Below, one piece after another: positions 8,794 through 17,400 of a stretch of DNA of 64,000 bases. The position numbers and the translations under genes are program-made. The number at the start of each line of letters is the position of its first letter. The stretch's first letter is position 1. Source of the stretch: Mycobacterium sp. WUMAC-067 (GTDB taxonomy: Bacteria > Actinomycetota > Actinomycetes > Mycobacteriales > Mycobacteriaceae); the NCBI RefSeq assembly GCF_020217485.1, contig NZ_JAEKMI010000008.1:114271-178270 (forward strand), written 5' to 3'. The notes beneath the pieces are model-generated. The model was not told the origin of the DNA, searched no databases, and was given only the letters and a program-made list of their open reading frames with translations.

Positions 8794-10452
8794 ATGCCCG
8801 ATGAGCTCCGGGGGTCGGCCAAGCTCTTCGATGCCCTGACCACCAAGGGCACCGCCTTCACCGAGGATGAGCGCCGGCGATTCGGCCTGATGGGCCTGCT
8901 GCCCACGACGGTGAAGACCCTCGAACAACAAGCCGAGCACTGCTGGCACGAATTCTCCACTCGCCGCGACGATCTGGACAAGCACATTTATCTGCGGGCG
9001 TTGCAGGACCGCAACGAGACGTTGTTCTACCGCGTTTTGCTCGACCACATCCCCGAGGCCCTGCCGATTGTCTACACGCCCACCGTGGGAGAGGCGTGCC
9101 AGCGTTTCAGTGAGATCTACCGGAGGCCGCGGGGACTGTTCGTGTCCTACGCCGAGGGGGACTGCCTTGAGGAGGTGCTGAACAATCGGCCCCAGCGCGA
9201 GGTGGACGTGATCGTGGTGACCGACGGGCAGCGGATCCTCGGGCTGGGCGATCAGGGTATCGGCGGCATGGGCATCCCGATCGGAAAGCTGTCCCTCTAC
9301 ACCCTCATTGGTGGCATCGACCCCGCTCGCACTCTCCCGATCGTGCTCGATGTGGGAACCGACAACAGCGAACTGCTCGATGACCCTCGGTATCTGGGCT
9401 GGCGGCACCGCCGTATCGACGACGACGATTACTACGCGTTCATCGACAAGTTCGTCGCCGCGGTGCACAAGCAGCTACCCAATGTGCTGGTGCAGTGGGA
9501 GGACTTCGCGACCACACATGCGCTACCGATCCTCGCCCGCTACCGCGACAAACTCCTTACCTTCAACGATGACATCCAGGGGACGGCCGCCGTCACCGTG
9601 GGAGCGCTGCACGGTGCCGCCAAGGTCGCGGGCCGCCCCCTGTCGCAGCAACAGGTCGTCATGCTCGGCGCCGGTGCGGCCGGCATCGGGGTGCTCGACA
9701 TGATTCGCCGCCAAATGGTGAACGAGGGATTGTCCGAAAAGGCTGCCTCGGAGCGCATCTGGGTTGTCGACGTGGAGGGGCTCCTCACGGATGACCGCGC
9801 CGACCTCTCCGACGCGCAACGGGGATTCGCCCAGCCGGCGGGCCGGGTGGCGGGCTGGGGCGTGTCCGGACGCGTCCGGCTCGCCGACGTCGTCCACCAT
9901 GTCGACGTCGGTGTGCTGCTCGGCCTGTCCACCGCCGCGGGCGCGTTCACCGAAGCCATCGTGCGTGAAGTCGCCGGCAAGACCGACCGGCCGATCATCT
10001 TCCCGCTGTCCAACCCGACGAGCCGGGCCGAGGCGTACCCGGCGGAGTTGGATCAGTGGACCGACGGGCGCGCCCTGATCGCTACCGGATCGCCGTTCGC
10101 GCCGCTGCGCCGCGGCGGGGTGGAGCGCCCTGTCGCCCAATGCAATAACGTCTACATCTTTCCCGCGATGGGTCTGGCCGTGACCGCGGCCCAGGCGACT
10201 CGAGTCACCGACGAGATGATGCGCGTCGCCGCCCAGACCTTGGGGGAGGCGTCGCCGGCTCTCGCGGATCCCGACCAGCCGTTGCTGCCCGCGTGGTCGG
10301 ATGTGCCCGATGTCGCCGTCAGCATCGCGCGCGCCGTCGCCGTGCAGGCGGTGGCCGACGGCGTCGCCCCGGCCCGCAGCGACGCGGAACTCGGCGAACG
10401 CATCGCCGAGGTGCGGTGGCGCCCCCGATATCCAACCGCAGCCAGCCAGTGA
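8794..10452 (+). CDS. mez: NAD(P)-dependent malic enzyme
   Basis: 552 residues, close to the ~548 of M. tuberculosis Mez. It oxidatively decarboxylates malate to pyruvate, linking the TCA cycle with gluconeogenesis and lipid synthesis. Visible hallmarks are the malic-enzyme signature YTPTVGEACQRFSEIYRRPRG, the metal/substrate region FNDDIQGTAAVTVGA, and the Rossmann motif MLGAGAAGIGVLDMIRRQ. The C-terminal half keeps FPLSNPTSRAEAYP and NNVYIFPAMGL. The frame is open upstream to 8680, but I chose ATG 8794 because AGAAGGA lies 8 to 14 bases upstream and the protein then begins at the family's normal point. It stands alone, separated by a long gap from the divergent operon and by the iron box from the next gene. 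Confidence 0.93.
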   Translation: MPDELRGSAKLFDALTTKGTAFTEDERRRFGLMGLLPTTVKTLEQQAEHCWHEFSTRRDDLDKHIYLRALQDRNETLFYRVLLDHIPEALPIVYTPTVGEACQRFSEIYRRPRGLFVSYAEGDCLEEVLNNRPQREVDVIVVTDGQRILGLGDQGIGGMGIPIGKLSLYTLIGGIDPARTLPIVLDVGTDNSELLDDPRYLGWRHRRIDDDDYYAFIDKFVAAVHKQLPNVLVQWEDFATTHALPILARYRDKLLTFNDDIQGTAAVTVGALHGAAKVAGRPLSQQQVVMLGAGAAGIGVLDMIRRQMVNEGLSEKAASERIWVVDVEGLLTDDRADLSDAQRGFAQPAGRVAGWGVSGRVRLADVVHHVDVGVLLGLSTAAGAFTEAIVREVAGKTDRPIIFPLSNPTSRAEAYPAELDQWTDGRALIATGSPFAPLRRGGVERPVAQCNNVYIFPAMGLAVTAAQATRVTDEMMRVAAQTLGEASPALADPDQPLLPAWSDVPDVAVSIARAVAVQAVADGVAPARSDAELGERIAEVRWRPRYPTAASQ

Positions 10453-10539
10453 GCCCAGGAATGGCGCCCACAACGAGTTCGGTGGGCGCTGCGCGGGTTC
10501 ATCCCTGACCCGGGGCGAGCGCTGGCCCACCGCGTTACT

Positions 10540-10558
10540 TTAGGGTAGCCTAACCTAA
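10540..10558 (+). promoter_or_regulatory. IdeR (DtxR-type) iron box
   Basis: The 19-mer TTAGGGTAGCCTAACCTAA differs from the palindromic consensus TTAGGTTAGCCTAACCTAA at one base. It ends 23 bases before the GTG of the FhuF-like gene, the usual place for IdeR repression when iron is plentiful. Confidence 0.92.
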
Positions 10559-10581
10559 TCGCGATACGGGAGGTTGCCGAC

Positions 10582-11373
10582 GTGCGCACCGCGATTCACC
10601 ATCCGCTGATATCGGGGATGGACATCCGCCGAGAGCTGCCGGTCCATGAATCCAGCCGTCGCCTGCGCGGACTCTTTCCCGCGTGCCCGTTGGTGTATGG
10701 CATCGCCGTGCTCGACGATGTCGCGCGACATCGCTGGTGGCCCCTCGATTCCACGCGGACCGACACCCTGCTGCGGGCGATGTTCGACGATGCCGTGGAC
10801 AACATCGGTCCCCACGCCGCCGCACGGCAGCTGGCGGCCAGCCTGATCCACGAGATCATCGGGCGGATGCTGCCGCTGGTGCTGCTGGAAGGAAGGGCCT
10901 GGGACGTGGGCCTGGAGAATCTCTGGCTGCACCGCGATCGGGACGGTGCGATCGATTGGGCCGCCGTGGTGGACCCCACGCTGCGCGTGCTGCCCGACGA
11001 TCCCTGCGTGGTCGCGCCCGGCGGCGATGCCCGCGGGTGGCGTGCGCGCCAGGAGGGGCTGATAACGCTGCCGAACGAAGGGGCGCTGGCGATTTGGGTA
11101 GCGCATCGCTGCCACCGAAGCCTGACGCGGCTGTTCGACTCGGTGCACGCAATCAGCAACGGCGCCGTCTCGATCACGGCGATGTGGCACATCGTGGGAT
11201 CGGCGACCATCGGGGTCGCCGCACAGATTCCACGCGCGGCGTCCGTGGACGACCACGTGATCACCCGCCGAAGCCAAGCCATCCTCGACGCGATGGTCGG
11301 ATTCGGGCTGCCGGTACGCCGATCACGCTGCGCGGCAGCGCCTTTGCTTACCGCACCCGCCGGCTCTCATTGA
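10582..11373 (+). CDS. IdeR-regulated FhuF-like protein, putative siderophore-iron reductase
   Basis: 263 residues resembling the ferric iron reductase FhuF/IucA-IucC C-terminal superfamily: a middle segment HEIIGRMLPLVLLEGRAWDVG followed by a DPTLRVLPDD-like loop, and a C-terminal helical stretch with VGSATIGVAAQIPRA. The canonical FhuF C-terminal [2Fe-2S] signature (CC-x10-CxxC) is absent: only isolated cysteines are seen (PACPLV, DPCVV, HRCHRS, SRCAA). A reductase role is therefore an inference from fold resemblance and regulation. The start is GTG 10582 with GGGAGGT upstream. A near-perfect iron box just upstream and the mbt cluster 1.4 kb away suggest it acts with the siderophore, for example in releasing or handling mycobactin iron. 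Confidence 0.68.
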   Translation: MRTAIHHPLISGMDIRRELPVHESSRRLRGLFPACPLVYGIAVLDDVARHRWWPLDSTRTDTLLRAMFDDAVDNIGPHAAARQLAASLIHEIIGRMLPLVLLEGRAWDVGLENLWLHRDRDGAIDWAAVVDPTLRVLPDDPCVVAPGGDARGWRARQEGLITLPNEGALAIWVAHRCHRSLTRLFDSVHAISNGAVSITAMWHIVGSATIGVAAQIPRAASVDDHVITRRSQAILDAMVGFGLPVRRSRCAAAPLLTAPAGSH

Positions 11374-11454
11374 GCGGCACTGAAACCGCGCCGTCGTCGC
11401 GCCCGTCCGGGCCCCTCGTGCCCGACAGCTTTCGAACCGTCGGGCCCCGCGTGG

Positions 11455-11468
11455 TATGTTCGCCGACG
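11455..11468 (+). promoter_or_regulatory. Promoter -10 element (TATGTT) for a leaderless transcript
   Basis: TATGTT at 11455-11460 fits the mycobacterial TANNNT -10 consensus. Seven bases later is the G of the GTG at 11468, the usual distance to a transcription start, so the RNA would begin with the leader-peptide start codon. Confidence 0.6.
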
Positions 11469-11542
11469 TGAACATCGGCGTGCGCGCGTATTGGCGCTTT
11501 ATCGTGGCTCCGGGTGGAGCCGGCGATGCGGCGTCTGGTTGA
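11468..11542 (+). CDS. Attenuator leader peptide with Tyr-Trp-Arg-Phe (AroR-like)
   Basis: A 24-codon frame from GTG 11468 to TGA 11542. Codons 8, 9 and 11 are Tyr (TAT), Trp (TGG) and Phe (TTT) in the string AYWRF, so all three aromatic amino acids are sampled within four codons. No Shine-Dalgarno is present, but the start codon coincides with the predicted transcription start, consistent with leaderless translation; an in-frame ATG at 11456 would overlap the -10 element. The frame ends just past the first arm of two competing hairpins and precedes a U-tailed terminator upstream of the DAHP synthase gene. A comparable leader peptide upstream of a DAHP synthase gene (aroR-aroF) has been described in Corynebacterium glutamicum, as I recall. 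Ribosome stalling at these codons when charged aromatic tRNA is scarce would relieve termination. Confidence 0.78.
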   Translation: MNIGVRAYWRFIVAPGGAGDAASG

Positions 11543-11570
11543 CGCACCCGCACGACTGAGACCCGGAGCC
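11506..11570 (+). promoter_or_regulatory. Competing hairpin segments of the aromatic attenuator
   Basis: Segment 1, GGCTCCGGGT (11506-11515), can pair locally: GGCTCC with GGAGCC (11516-11521) across a GGGT loop. Alternatively all ten bases pair perfectly with segment 3, ACCCGGAGCC (11561-11570). Segment 1 lies two codons after the Phe codon, so a ribosome stalled at Tyr/Trp/Phe would mask it. The two structures exclude each other. Confidence 0.7.
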
Positions 11571-11571
11571 C

Positions 11572-11605
11572 AGCAGTGACCACAAGGTCGCTGCTTTTCG
11601 CTTTT
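11572..11605 (+). terminator. Intrinsic terminator of the attenuator
   Basis: AGCAGTGACC (11572-11581), loop ACAA, and GGTCGCTGCT (11586-11595) form a 10-bp stem with a single T-G wobble, followed by TTTT (11595-11598) and a second TTTT (11602-11605). Intrinsic terminators this clean are uncommon in mycobacteria. It sits between the leader peptide and the DAHP synthase start, as attenuation requires. Confidence 0.75.
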
Positions 11606-11664
11606 CAGGGCATCGGGAACCAGCGGGCGTGCCCTGGCGGCCAACACAGAAAGACACACCCACC

Positions 11665-12723
11665 ATGTCCCTCACCGACTTACCCACAGCTGTCGACACG
11701 TCCGACCACCGGATCGTCTCCTTCCGTGAACTCTCGGCTCCCGCCGCGATTCGCACCGAACTTCCGCTGACCCCTGCGCGCGCCCAGGCCGTCCAGCGCG
11801 ACCGTGACGAGGTATCGGCGATCCTGGCCGGCCACGACGAACGGCTGCTACTCGTGGTCGGCCCCTGCTCGGTGCACGATCCCGTTGCCGCGCTGGACTA
11901 CGCACGCCGGCTCGCCCCGCTTGCCGCCCAGTACGCCGAACGGCTGAAGATCGTGATGCGGGTCTACTTCGAAAAGCCGCGCACCACCGTCGGCTGGAAG
12001 GGACTTATCAACGACCCCGCGATGGATGGCAGCTTCGACGTGGAACGCGGCATCCGCACCGCCCGCGGGCTGCTGCTCGACATCATCGACGTCGGCCTCC
12101 CGGTAGGGTGCGAATTCTTGGAGCCCACCAGCCCGCAATACATCGCCGACGCGGTCGCCTGGGGCGCGATCGGCGCACGGACCACCGAATCGCAGGTGCA
12201 CCGCCAATTGGCATCCGGGTTGTCGATGCCGGTCGGATTCAAGAACGGCACCGACGGCAACATCCAAGTCGCCATCGACGGCGTCAAAGCCGCGGCGGCG
12301 CCCCACCATTTCTTCGGAACCGACGACGTGGGCCGCGCGGCCGTCGTCGAAACGATGGGCAATCCCGACTGCCACGTCATCCTGCGGGGCGGCACCGCCG
12401 GCCCGAATTACGATGCGGCCTCGGTGGACACGGCCATCGAACGGTTGCGCAGCACCGGCCTTTCCGAGCTGGTCATGATCGACTGCTCACACGCCAACTC
12501 CGCCAAAGATCATGTGCGACAGGCCGAGGTCGCCGCCGAGGTGGCCGCGCGCGTCGCGGCGGGCGAGCGAGGTATCGCCGGCCTGATGCTGGAGAGCTTC
12601 CTGGTGGCCGGCGCCCAATCGCTCAGTGGCGAACTGACATACGGCCAATCCGTCACCGACGCCTGCATGGACTTCGGCACCACGGCGCGCTTGCTGGCGG
12701 AGCTCTACGAGGCCTTGGGCTGA
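11665..12723 (+). CDS. 3-deoxy-7-phosphoheptulonate (DAHP) synthase, class I (AroF/G/H type)
   Basis: 352 residues of the class I-alpha DAHP synthase family, which condenses phosphoenolpyruvate and erythrose 4-phosphate in the first shikimate step. Motifs are LLVVGPCSVHDPVAALDYA, YFEKPRTTVGWKGLINDP, GARTTESQVHR, NGTDGNIQVAIDG and IDCSHANSAKDH. M. tuberculosis relies on an unrelated class II enzyme (AroG), so this is an extra or alternative isozyme. I chose ATG 11665; the frame extends upstream to 11629 but the N terminus then loses similarity. Expression is probably controlled by the Tyr/Trp/Phe attenuator upstream. It converges on mbtA with 28 bases between the two stops; its product leads to chorismate, the precursor of the salicylate MbtA uses. 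Confidence 0.93.
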   Translation: MSLTDLPTAVDTSDHRIVSFRELSAPAAIRTELPLTPARAQAVQRDRDEVSAILAGHDERLLLVVGPCSVHDPVAALDYARRLAPLAAQYAERLKIVMRVYFEKPRTTVGWKGLINDPAMDGSFDVERGIRTARGLLLDIIDVGLPVGCEFLEPTSPQYIADAVAWGAIGARTTESQVHRQLASGLSMPVGFKNGTDGNIQVAIDGVKAAAAPHHFFGTDDVGRAAVVETMGNPDCHVILRGGTAGPNYDAASVDTAIERLRSTGLSELVMIDCSHANSAKDHVRQAEVAAEVAARVAAGERGIAGLMLESFLVAGAQSLSGELTYGQSVTDACMDFGTTARLLAELYEALG

Positions 12724-12751
12724 ACGCGGGGTGCAGCGTGCGGTGCGGTGC

Positions 12752-14395
12752 TCAGCGCGCCGAAACCTGGCCGGCGATGGCCTTTTTGTCAATCTTGCCG
12801 ATCGGCGTGGTGGGCAGCGCGGTCATCGGAACCAAGACGTCGGGCCGGGCGTGTGCGGCCACGCCACGCTCGTCGAGGTAGCCGTTCAGCTCCGCAAGTG
12901 AAAGCTCTTGTCCTTTGAAAACGACCGCTGCACAGATCTTCTCGCCCAGGTAAGGGTCGGGCAACGCCACCGCGGCCGCCGAGAAGATCGCCGGATGGCT
13001 GTGCATCTGCTCCTCGAGGTCTACCGCGGAAACGGTTTCGCCGCAGCGGCAGATGACGTCCTTGACGCGGCCGGTGACCACCACGTAGCCGTCGTCGGTG
13101 ATCCGGACCAGGTCACCGCTGCGGAAGAAGCCCTGCGCGTCAAAGTAGCGCTCATTGTCGCGCTCGGCGCGAAAGTAGCCGTTGAACGTGTAGGGCCCGC
13201 GGACCAGCAATTCGCCTTCCGCGCCCGCCGGCACCGGCCCACCGGCCCCGTCGACGACGCGCAATTCATCGGCGGCAGACAACGGCCGCCCCTGCGTGTG
13301 CTCGGTGAGGTCGGGTGGATCATCGAGGCGCGTGTAGTTCAGCAGTCCCTCGGCCATCCCGAATACCTGCTGCAGGCCCGGCGTCAAGGCGGCGCGCACC
13401 AAGCGGGCGTCCTCGGGCTCCAGCTTGGCGCCGCCGACTTGCAAGAGCCGCAAGGATTTCGGAGTCACCGGTTCCCACTCGCAGGCCTGCGCCCACAGTT
13501 TGGCCAGGGCCGGCACCAGGGCGGTGACCGTGACGCCGTGGCGGTCGATGGCGGCGAAGGCCGCCTCGGGGCTGGGATCGGTGCCGAACACGGTGGCGGC
13601 GCCCACCGTCATCGCGCCGAGCAGGCCAGGACAGGCGAGCGGAAAATTGTGTCCGGCCGACAGCACCGCAAGATAGACGTCGTCGCAGGTGAGCCGGCAG
13701 AGTTCGGCGCTGGCCGTCGCGTTGAACACGTAATCGTCATGGGTGCGGGGGATGAGCTTGGGTGTGCCCGTCGTGCCACCCGAAACCAGAAGCAGCGCAG
13801 GCGATCCCGGGTCGCCCGGCGCGGGTGGCGGGCCGACTGGGGCCTGCTCGCACAACTTCGCCCATGAGGTGAACGGTCCCGGGTCGCCGTCGACGATGAC
13901 GTGCCGCAGCGCGCGGTGTTCCTCGACGAGGCCGAGCGCCATGGTTCGGTAGTCGAAACCCGCTGCCGTGTCGGCGATCAGTAGCCCGGTGGCCCCGCTG
14001 ACCGCGGCGAAATGCCCGAGTTCGGCGGCCCGATGTCCCGGCAGGCACATCACCGGGATCGCCCCCGCCCGCAGCAGTCCGAACAGCGCCACCGCGAACT
14101 GGCAGCTGTTCGGCAGCTGCAGCAGCACCCGGTCGCCCGGGGCGATACCCAGTGCCCTCAGCCCCCCGGCGGCGCGATTAGCCTGGTCGTCGAGGTCCGC
14201 ATAACTGAAGCCGGTACCGCCCACGGCGTCGAGCACGGCGATTCGGTCGGGCCACTGCCGCGCCGCGTCGGTCAGGATCGTGTCCAGGGGCCGTCCCGTC
14301 CAGTAGCCGGCCGCCTGGTAGGCGGCGGCGCGTTCAGCGGGGAACGGCACGAACCCGTCGAGGACTCCGGCCGGCGGCGGTGTGTTCGGGGTCAT
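12752..14395 (-). CDS. mbtA: MbtA, salicyl-AMP ligase
   Basis: 547 residues of the aryl-acid adenylating family (DhbE/EntE/MbtA). It activates salicylate with ATP and loads it on the aryl carrier domain of MbtB, the first step of mycobactin assembly. The phosphate-binding loop is SGGTTGTPK (205-213), aryl-acid binding His-Asn lies in AGHNFPLACPG (~247-257), and later motifs include FGMAEGLLNYTRLDD, FFRSGDLVRITDDGYVVVTG and the C-terminal catalytic Lys in TPIGKIDKKAI. It is full length, unlike the truncated MbtA reported for mycobactin-dependent M. avium subsp. paratuberculosis. AGAGGAG sits just upstream of the ATG. It is divergent from mbtB, with the IdeR box between them. Confidence 0.97.
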   Translation of the reverse strand: MTPNTPPPAGVLDGFVPFPAERAAAYQAAGYWTGRPLDTILTDAARQWPDRIAVLDAVGGTGFSYADLDDQANRAAGGLRALGIAPGDRVLLQLPNSCQFAVALFGLLRAGAIPVMCLPGHRAAELGHFAAVSGATGLLIADTAAGFDYRTMALGLVEEHRALRHVIVDGDPGPFTSWAKLCEQAPVGPPPAPGDPGSPALLLVSGGTTGTPKLIPRTHDDYVFNATASAELCRLTCDDVYLAVLSAGHNFPLACPGLLGAMTVGAATVFGTDPSPEAAFAAIDRHGVTVTALVPALAKLWAQACEWEPVTPKSLRLLQVGGAKLEPEDARLVRAALTPGLQQVFGMAEGLLNYTRLDDPPDLTEHTQGRPLSAADELRVVDGAGGPVPAGAEGELLVRGPYTFNGYFRAERDNERYFDAQGFFRSGDLVRITDDGYVVVTGRVKDVICRCGETVSAVDLEEQMHSHPAIFSAAAVALPDPYLGEKICAAVVFKGQELSLAELNGYLDERGVAAHARPDVLVPMTALPTTPIGKIDKKAIAGQVSAR

Positions 14396-14458
14396 GGCTC
14401 CTCTGGCGGGGGCTTAGTAGCGGGGATGCAGGGAGTAAGGATAGGGTAACCAAAAAAT

Positions 14459-14477
14459 TTAGGGCAGCCTGTGCTAA
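14459..14477 (+). promoter_or_regulatory. IdeR iron box in the mbtA-mbtB divergent promoter
   Basis: TTAGGGCAGCCTGTGCTAA matches the 19-bp IdeR consensus at 14 of 19 positions, with both conserved ends intact. From memory it is the same sequence as the M. tuberculosis mbtA-mbtB box. It lies 14 bases before mbtB and 63 before mbtA, so IdeR-Fe(II) should silence both directions. Confidence 0.92.
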
Positions 14478-14491
14478 TTCTGGGAGGGTCT

Positions 14492-17400
14492 GTGGTGCGC
14501 GCCCCGGCACGCTCGGAGGACATCCGGGCGGAGGTGGCCGAACTGCTCGGCGTCGACGTCGAGGCAGTTCAGCCGGGTAGCAACCTCATCGGTCAGGGCC
14601 TGGACTCGATCCGGATCATGACCCTGGCCGGACGCTGGCGCCGCCAGGGCCTCGCCGTCGATTTCGCCACGCTCGCCGAAATGCCGACCGTCGAGGCCTG
14701 GGCGCGATTGGTCGGCGCCGGCGGGCCGAGCGCTGATCGGCCCGCCGAGCCCGCCGATGCGCCCGCGGACGCTCAAGGATCCGGGGAGGACGAGCCCTTT
14801 TCGCTGGCCCCGATGCAGCACGCGATGTGGGTCGGCCGCCAGGAAAACCAGCAGCTCGGCGGCGTCGCGGGGCACCTCTACGTCGAATTCGACGGCGGAC
14901 CGATCGATCCGGAACGCCTGCGCACCGCGGCCACCGCGCTGGCACGGCGTCACCCGATGCTGCGGGTGCGGTTCCTGCCCGACGGCACCCAGCGCATCAC
15001 CCCGGCCGGCGAGTGCGGCGCGTTCCCGGTCCACGTCGAGGACCTGCGCGAGCGGCACACCGACGCGGTCGATCAGCGACTCGCCGCCATCCGCGCCGCC
15101 AAATCACACCAGCAGCTCGACGGCGCCGTGTTCGAACTGGCGGTGACGCTGCTCCCGGACCAACGGTCCCGGCTCCACGTCGACCTCGACATGCAGGCCG
15201 CCGACGCGATGAGCTATCGCACGCTGATGGCCGACCTCGCGGCGCTCTACCTCGGCCGCGACCTGCCCGAACTGCGCTACACCTACCGCCAGTACCGCCA
15301 GGCCATCGAGGCCGAAGACGCACGGCCGCAACCGGCCCGCGACGCGGACCGCGCCTGGTGGGCGCCGCGCCTCCCGGAGCTGCCGGACCCGCCCGCCTTG
15401 CCGACGGTCCGGGGCCGCGCCTGCAACGAGAGCACCCGGCGCTGGCACTGGCTGGACCCGCAGACCCGCGACGGGCTCTTCACCCGCGCCCAAGCGCGCG
15501 GATTCACCCCGGCGATGGCGCTGGCCGCGGGGTTCGCCAACACCCTGGCGCGCTGGTCGACGACGTCGCGCTTCCTGCTGAACGTCCCGCTGTTCGGGCG
15601 CCAGGCGTTGCACCCCGACGTCGACTCGTTGGTCGGGGACTTCACCTCCTCGCTGCTGCTCGACGTCGACCTCGCCGGCGCGGACACCGCGTCGGCCCGG
15701 ACGCAGGTGGTGCAGGACGCGATGCGCACCGCGGCTGCCCATTCGGCCTATCCCGGGCTGTCGGTGCTGCGTGACCTCAGCCGCCATCGCGGCACCCAGG
15801 TGCTCGCGCCCGTCGTCTTCACCAGTGCGCTCGGGCTCGGCGAACTGTTCAGCTCCGAAGTGACCGGCCAATTCGGCACACCGGGGTGGATCATCTCCCA
15901 GGGGCCGCAGGTGCTGCTCGACGCGCAGGTCACCGAATTCGACGGCGGCGTCCTGGTGAATTGGGATGTGCGCGAAGGCATCTTCCCCGCCGGGGTCATC
16001 GACGCGATGTTCGCCCACCACATCGACGAGCTGCTCCGGCTGGCCGGCGCCGACGATGCCTGGGACGCGCTGGCCCCCCCGGCACTGCCCGAGGCTCAGC
16101 GGGCCGTGCGCGAGGCGATCAACGGTCGCACCGCCGAACCGAGCGGAGAAGCCTTGCACGACGGGTTCTTCCGGCAAGCCGAGCGGCAGCCCGATGCCCC
16201 GGCGGTCTGCGCCAGTTCCGGTGACCTCAGCTACGCGCGGCTACGCGACCAGGCGCTGGCCGTGGCGGCCGCGCTGCGTGCGGCAGGCATCACCGCCGGC
16301 GACACCATCGCGGTGATGGGCCCCAAAACCGCCGAACAGATCCCGGCGCTGCTGGGCATCCTGTCCGTCGGTGCTGCCTACCTGCCGATCGGCATCGACC
16401 AGCCACGCGACCGCGCCGAGCGCATCCTCGAATCCGCCCGCGTGAGCCTGGCCGTGGTGTGCGGCGGACAACGGCTGTCCACGCCGGTACCCGAAGTGGT
16501 GCTCGCCGACATCCTTCGCGATGCCCCCGCGGGCGCCGAGATCCAATCCGCGAGAATCGATCCCGCCGGGCTCGCCTACGTGTTGTTCACCTCCGGCTCC
16601 ACCGGCGAGCCCAAAGGCGTCGAGGTCACCCACGACGCGGCGATGAACACCGTGGAATTCATCGCCCGCCACTTCGAGATCGGCCCGGCCGACCGGTGCC
16701 TGGCGCTGTCGACCCTGGAGGGCGACATCTCGGTGATGGACATCTTCGTCACCCTGCGCACCGGAGGGGCCATCGTGGTGGTCGACGAAGCGCAGCGGCG
16801 TGATCCCGACGCGTGGGCCCGGCTCATCGACGCGCACCAGGTCACGGTGCTGCATTTCATGCCCGGCTGGCTGGAGATGCTGGTCGAGGTCGGCCGCGGG
16901 CGGCTGTCCTCGGTGCGGGTGGTGCCCACCGGAGGCGACTGGGTGCGGCCCGAAGTGGTGCGCCGGCTGCGGGACGAGGCGCCCGACCTCCGGTTCGCGG
17001 GCCTCGGGGGCGCCACCGAAACCCCCGTGCACAACAGCATTTTCGAGGTGACCGAGCCGATACCGGAACACTGGACGTCGCTGCCCTTCGGCGTCCCGCT
17101 GCCCAACAACGCCTGCCGTGTCGTCGACGACAGCGGCGCCGACTGTCCCGACTGGGTCCCCGGCGAGTACTGGGTGTCCGGTCGCGGCATCGCGCGCGGC
17201 TACCGCGGACGTCCCGATCTCACCGCGGAACGCTTCGTCGAGCACGACGGCCGAATCTGGTATCGCACCGGGGACCTGGTCCGCTACTGGCCCGACGGCA
17301 CCCTCGAATTCGTCGGCCGCGCCGACCATCGCGTCAAGATCAGCGGGTACCGCGTCGAGCTGGGCGAGATCGAGACCGCATTGCGGCGGGTGCCCGGGGT

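Noticed and set aside
12724..12751. Terminator between the convergent DAHP synthase and mbtA genes
   Set aside because: The 28-base gap shows no stable stem with a T-run.
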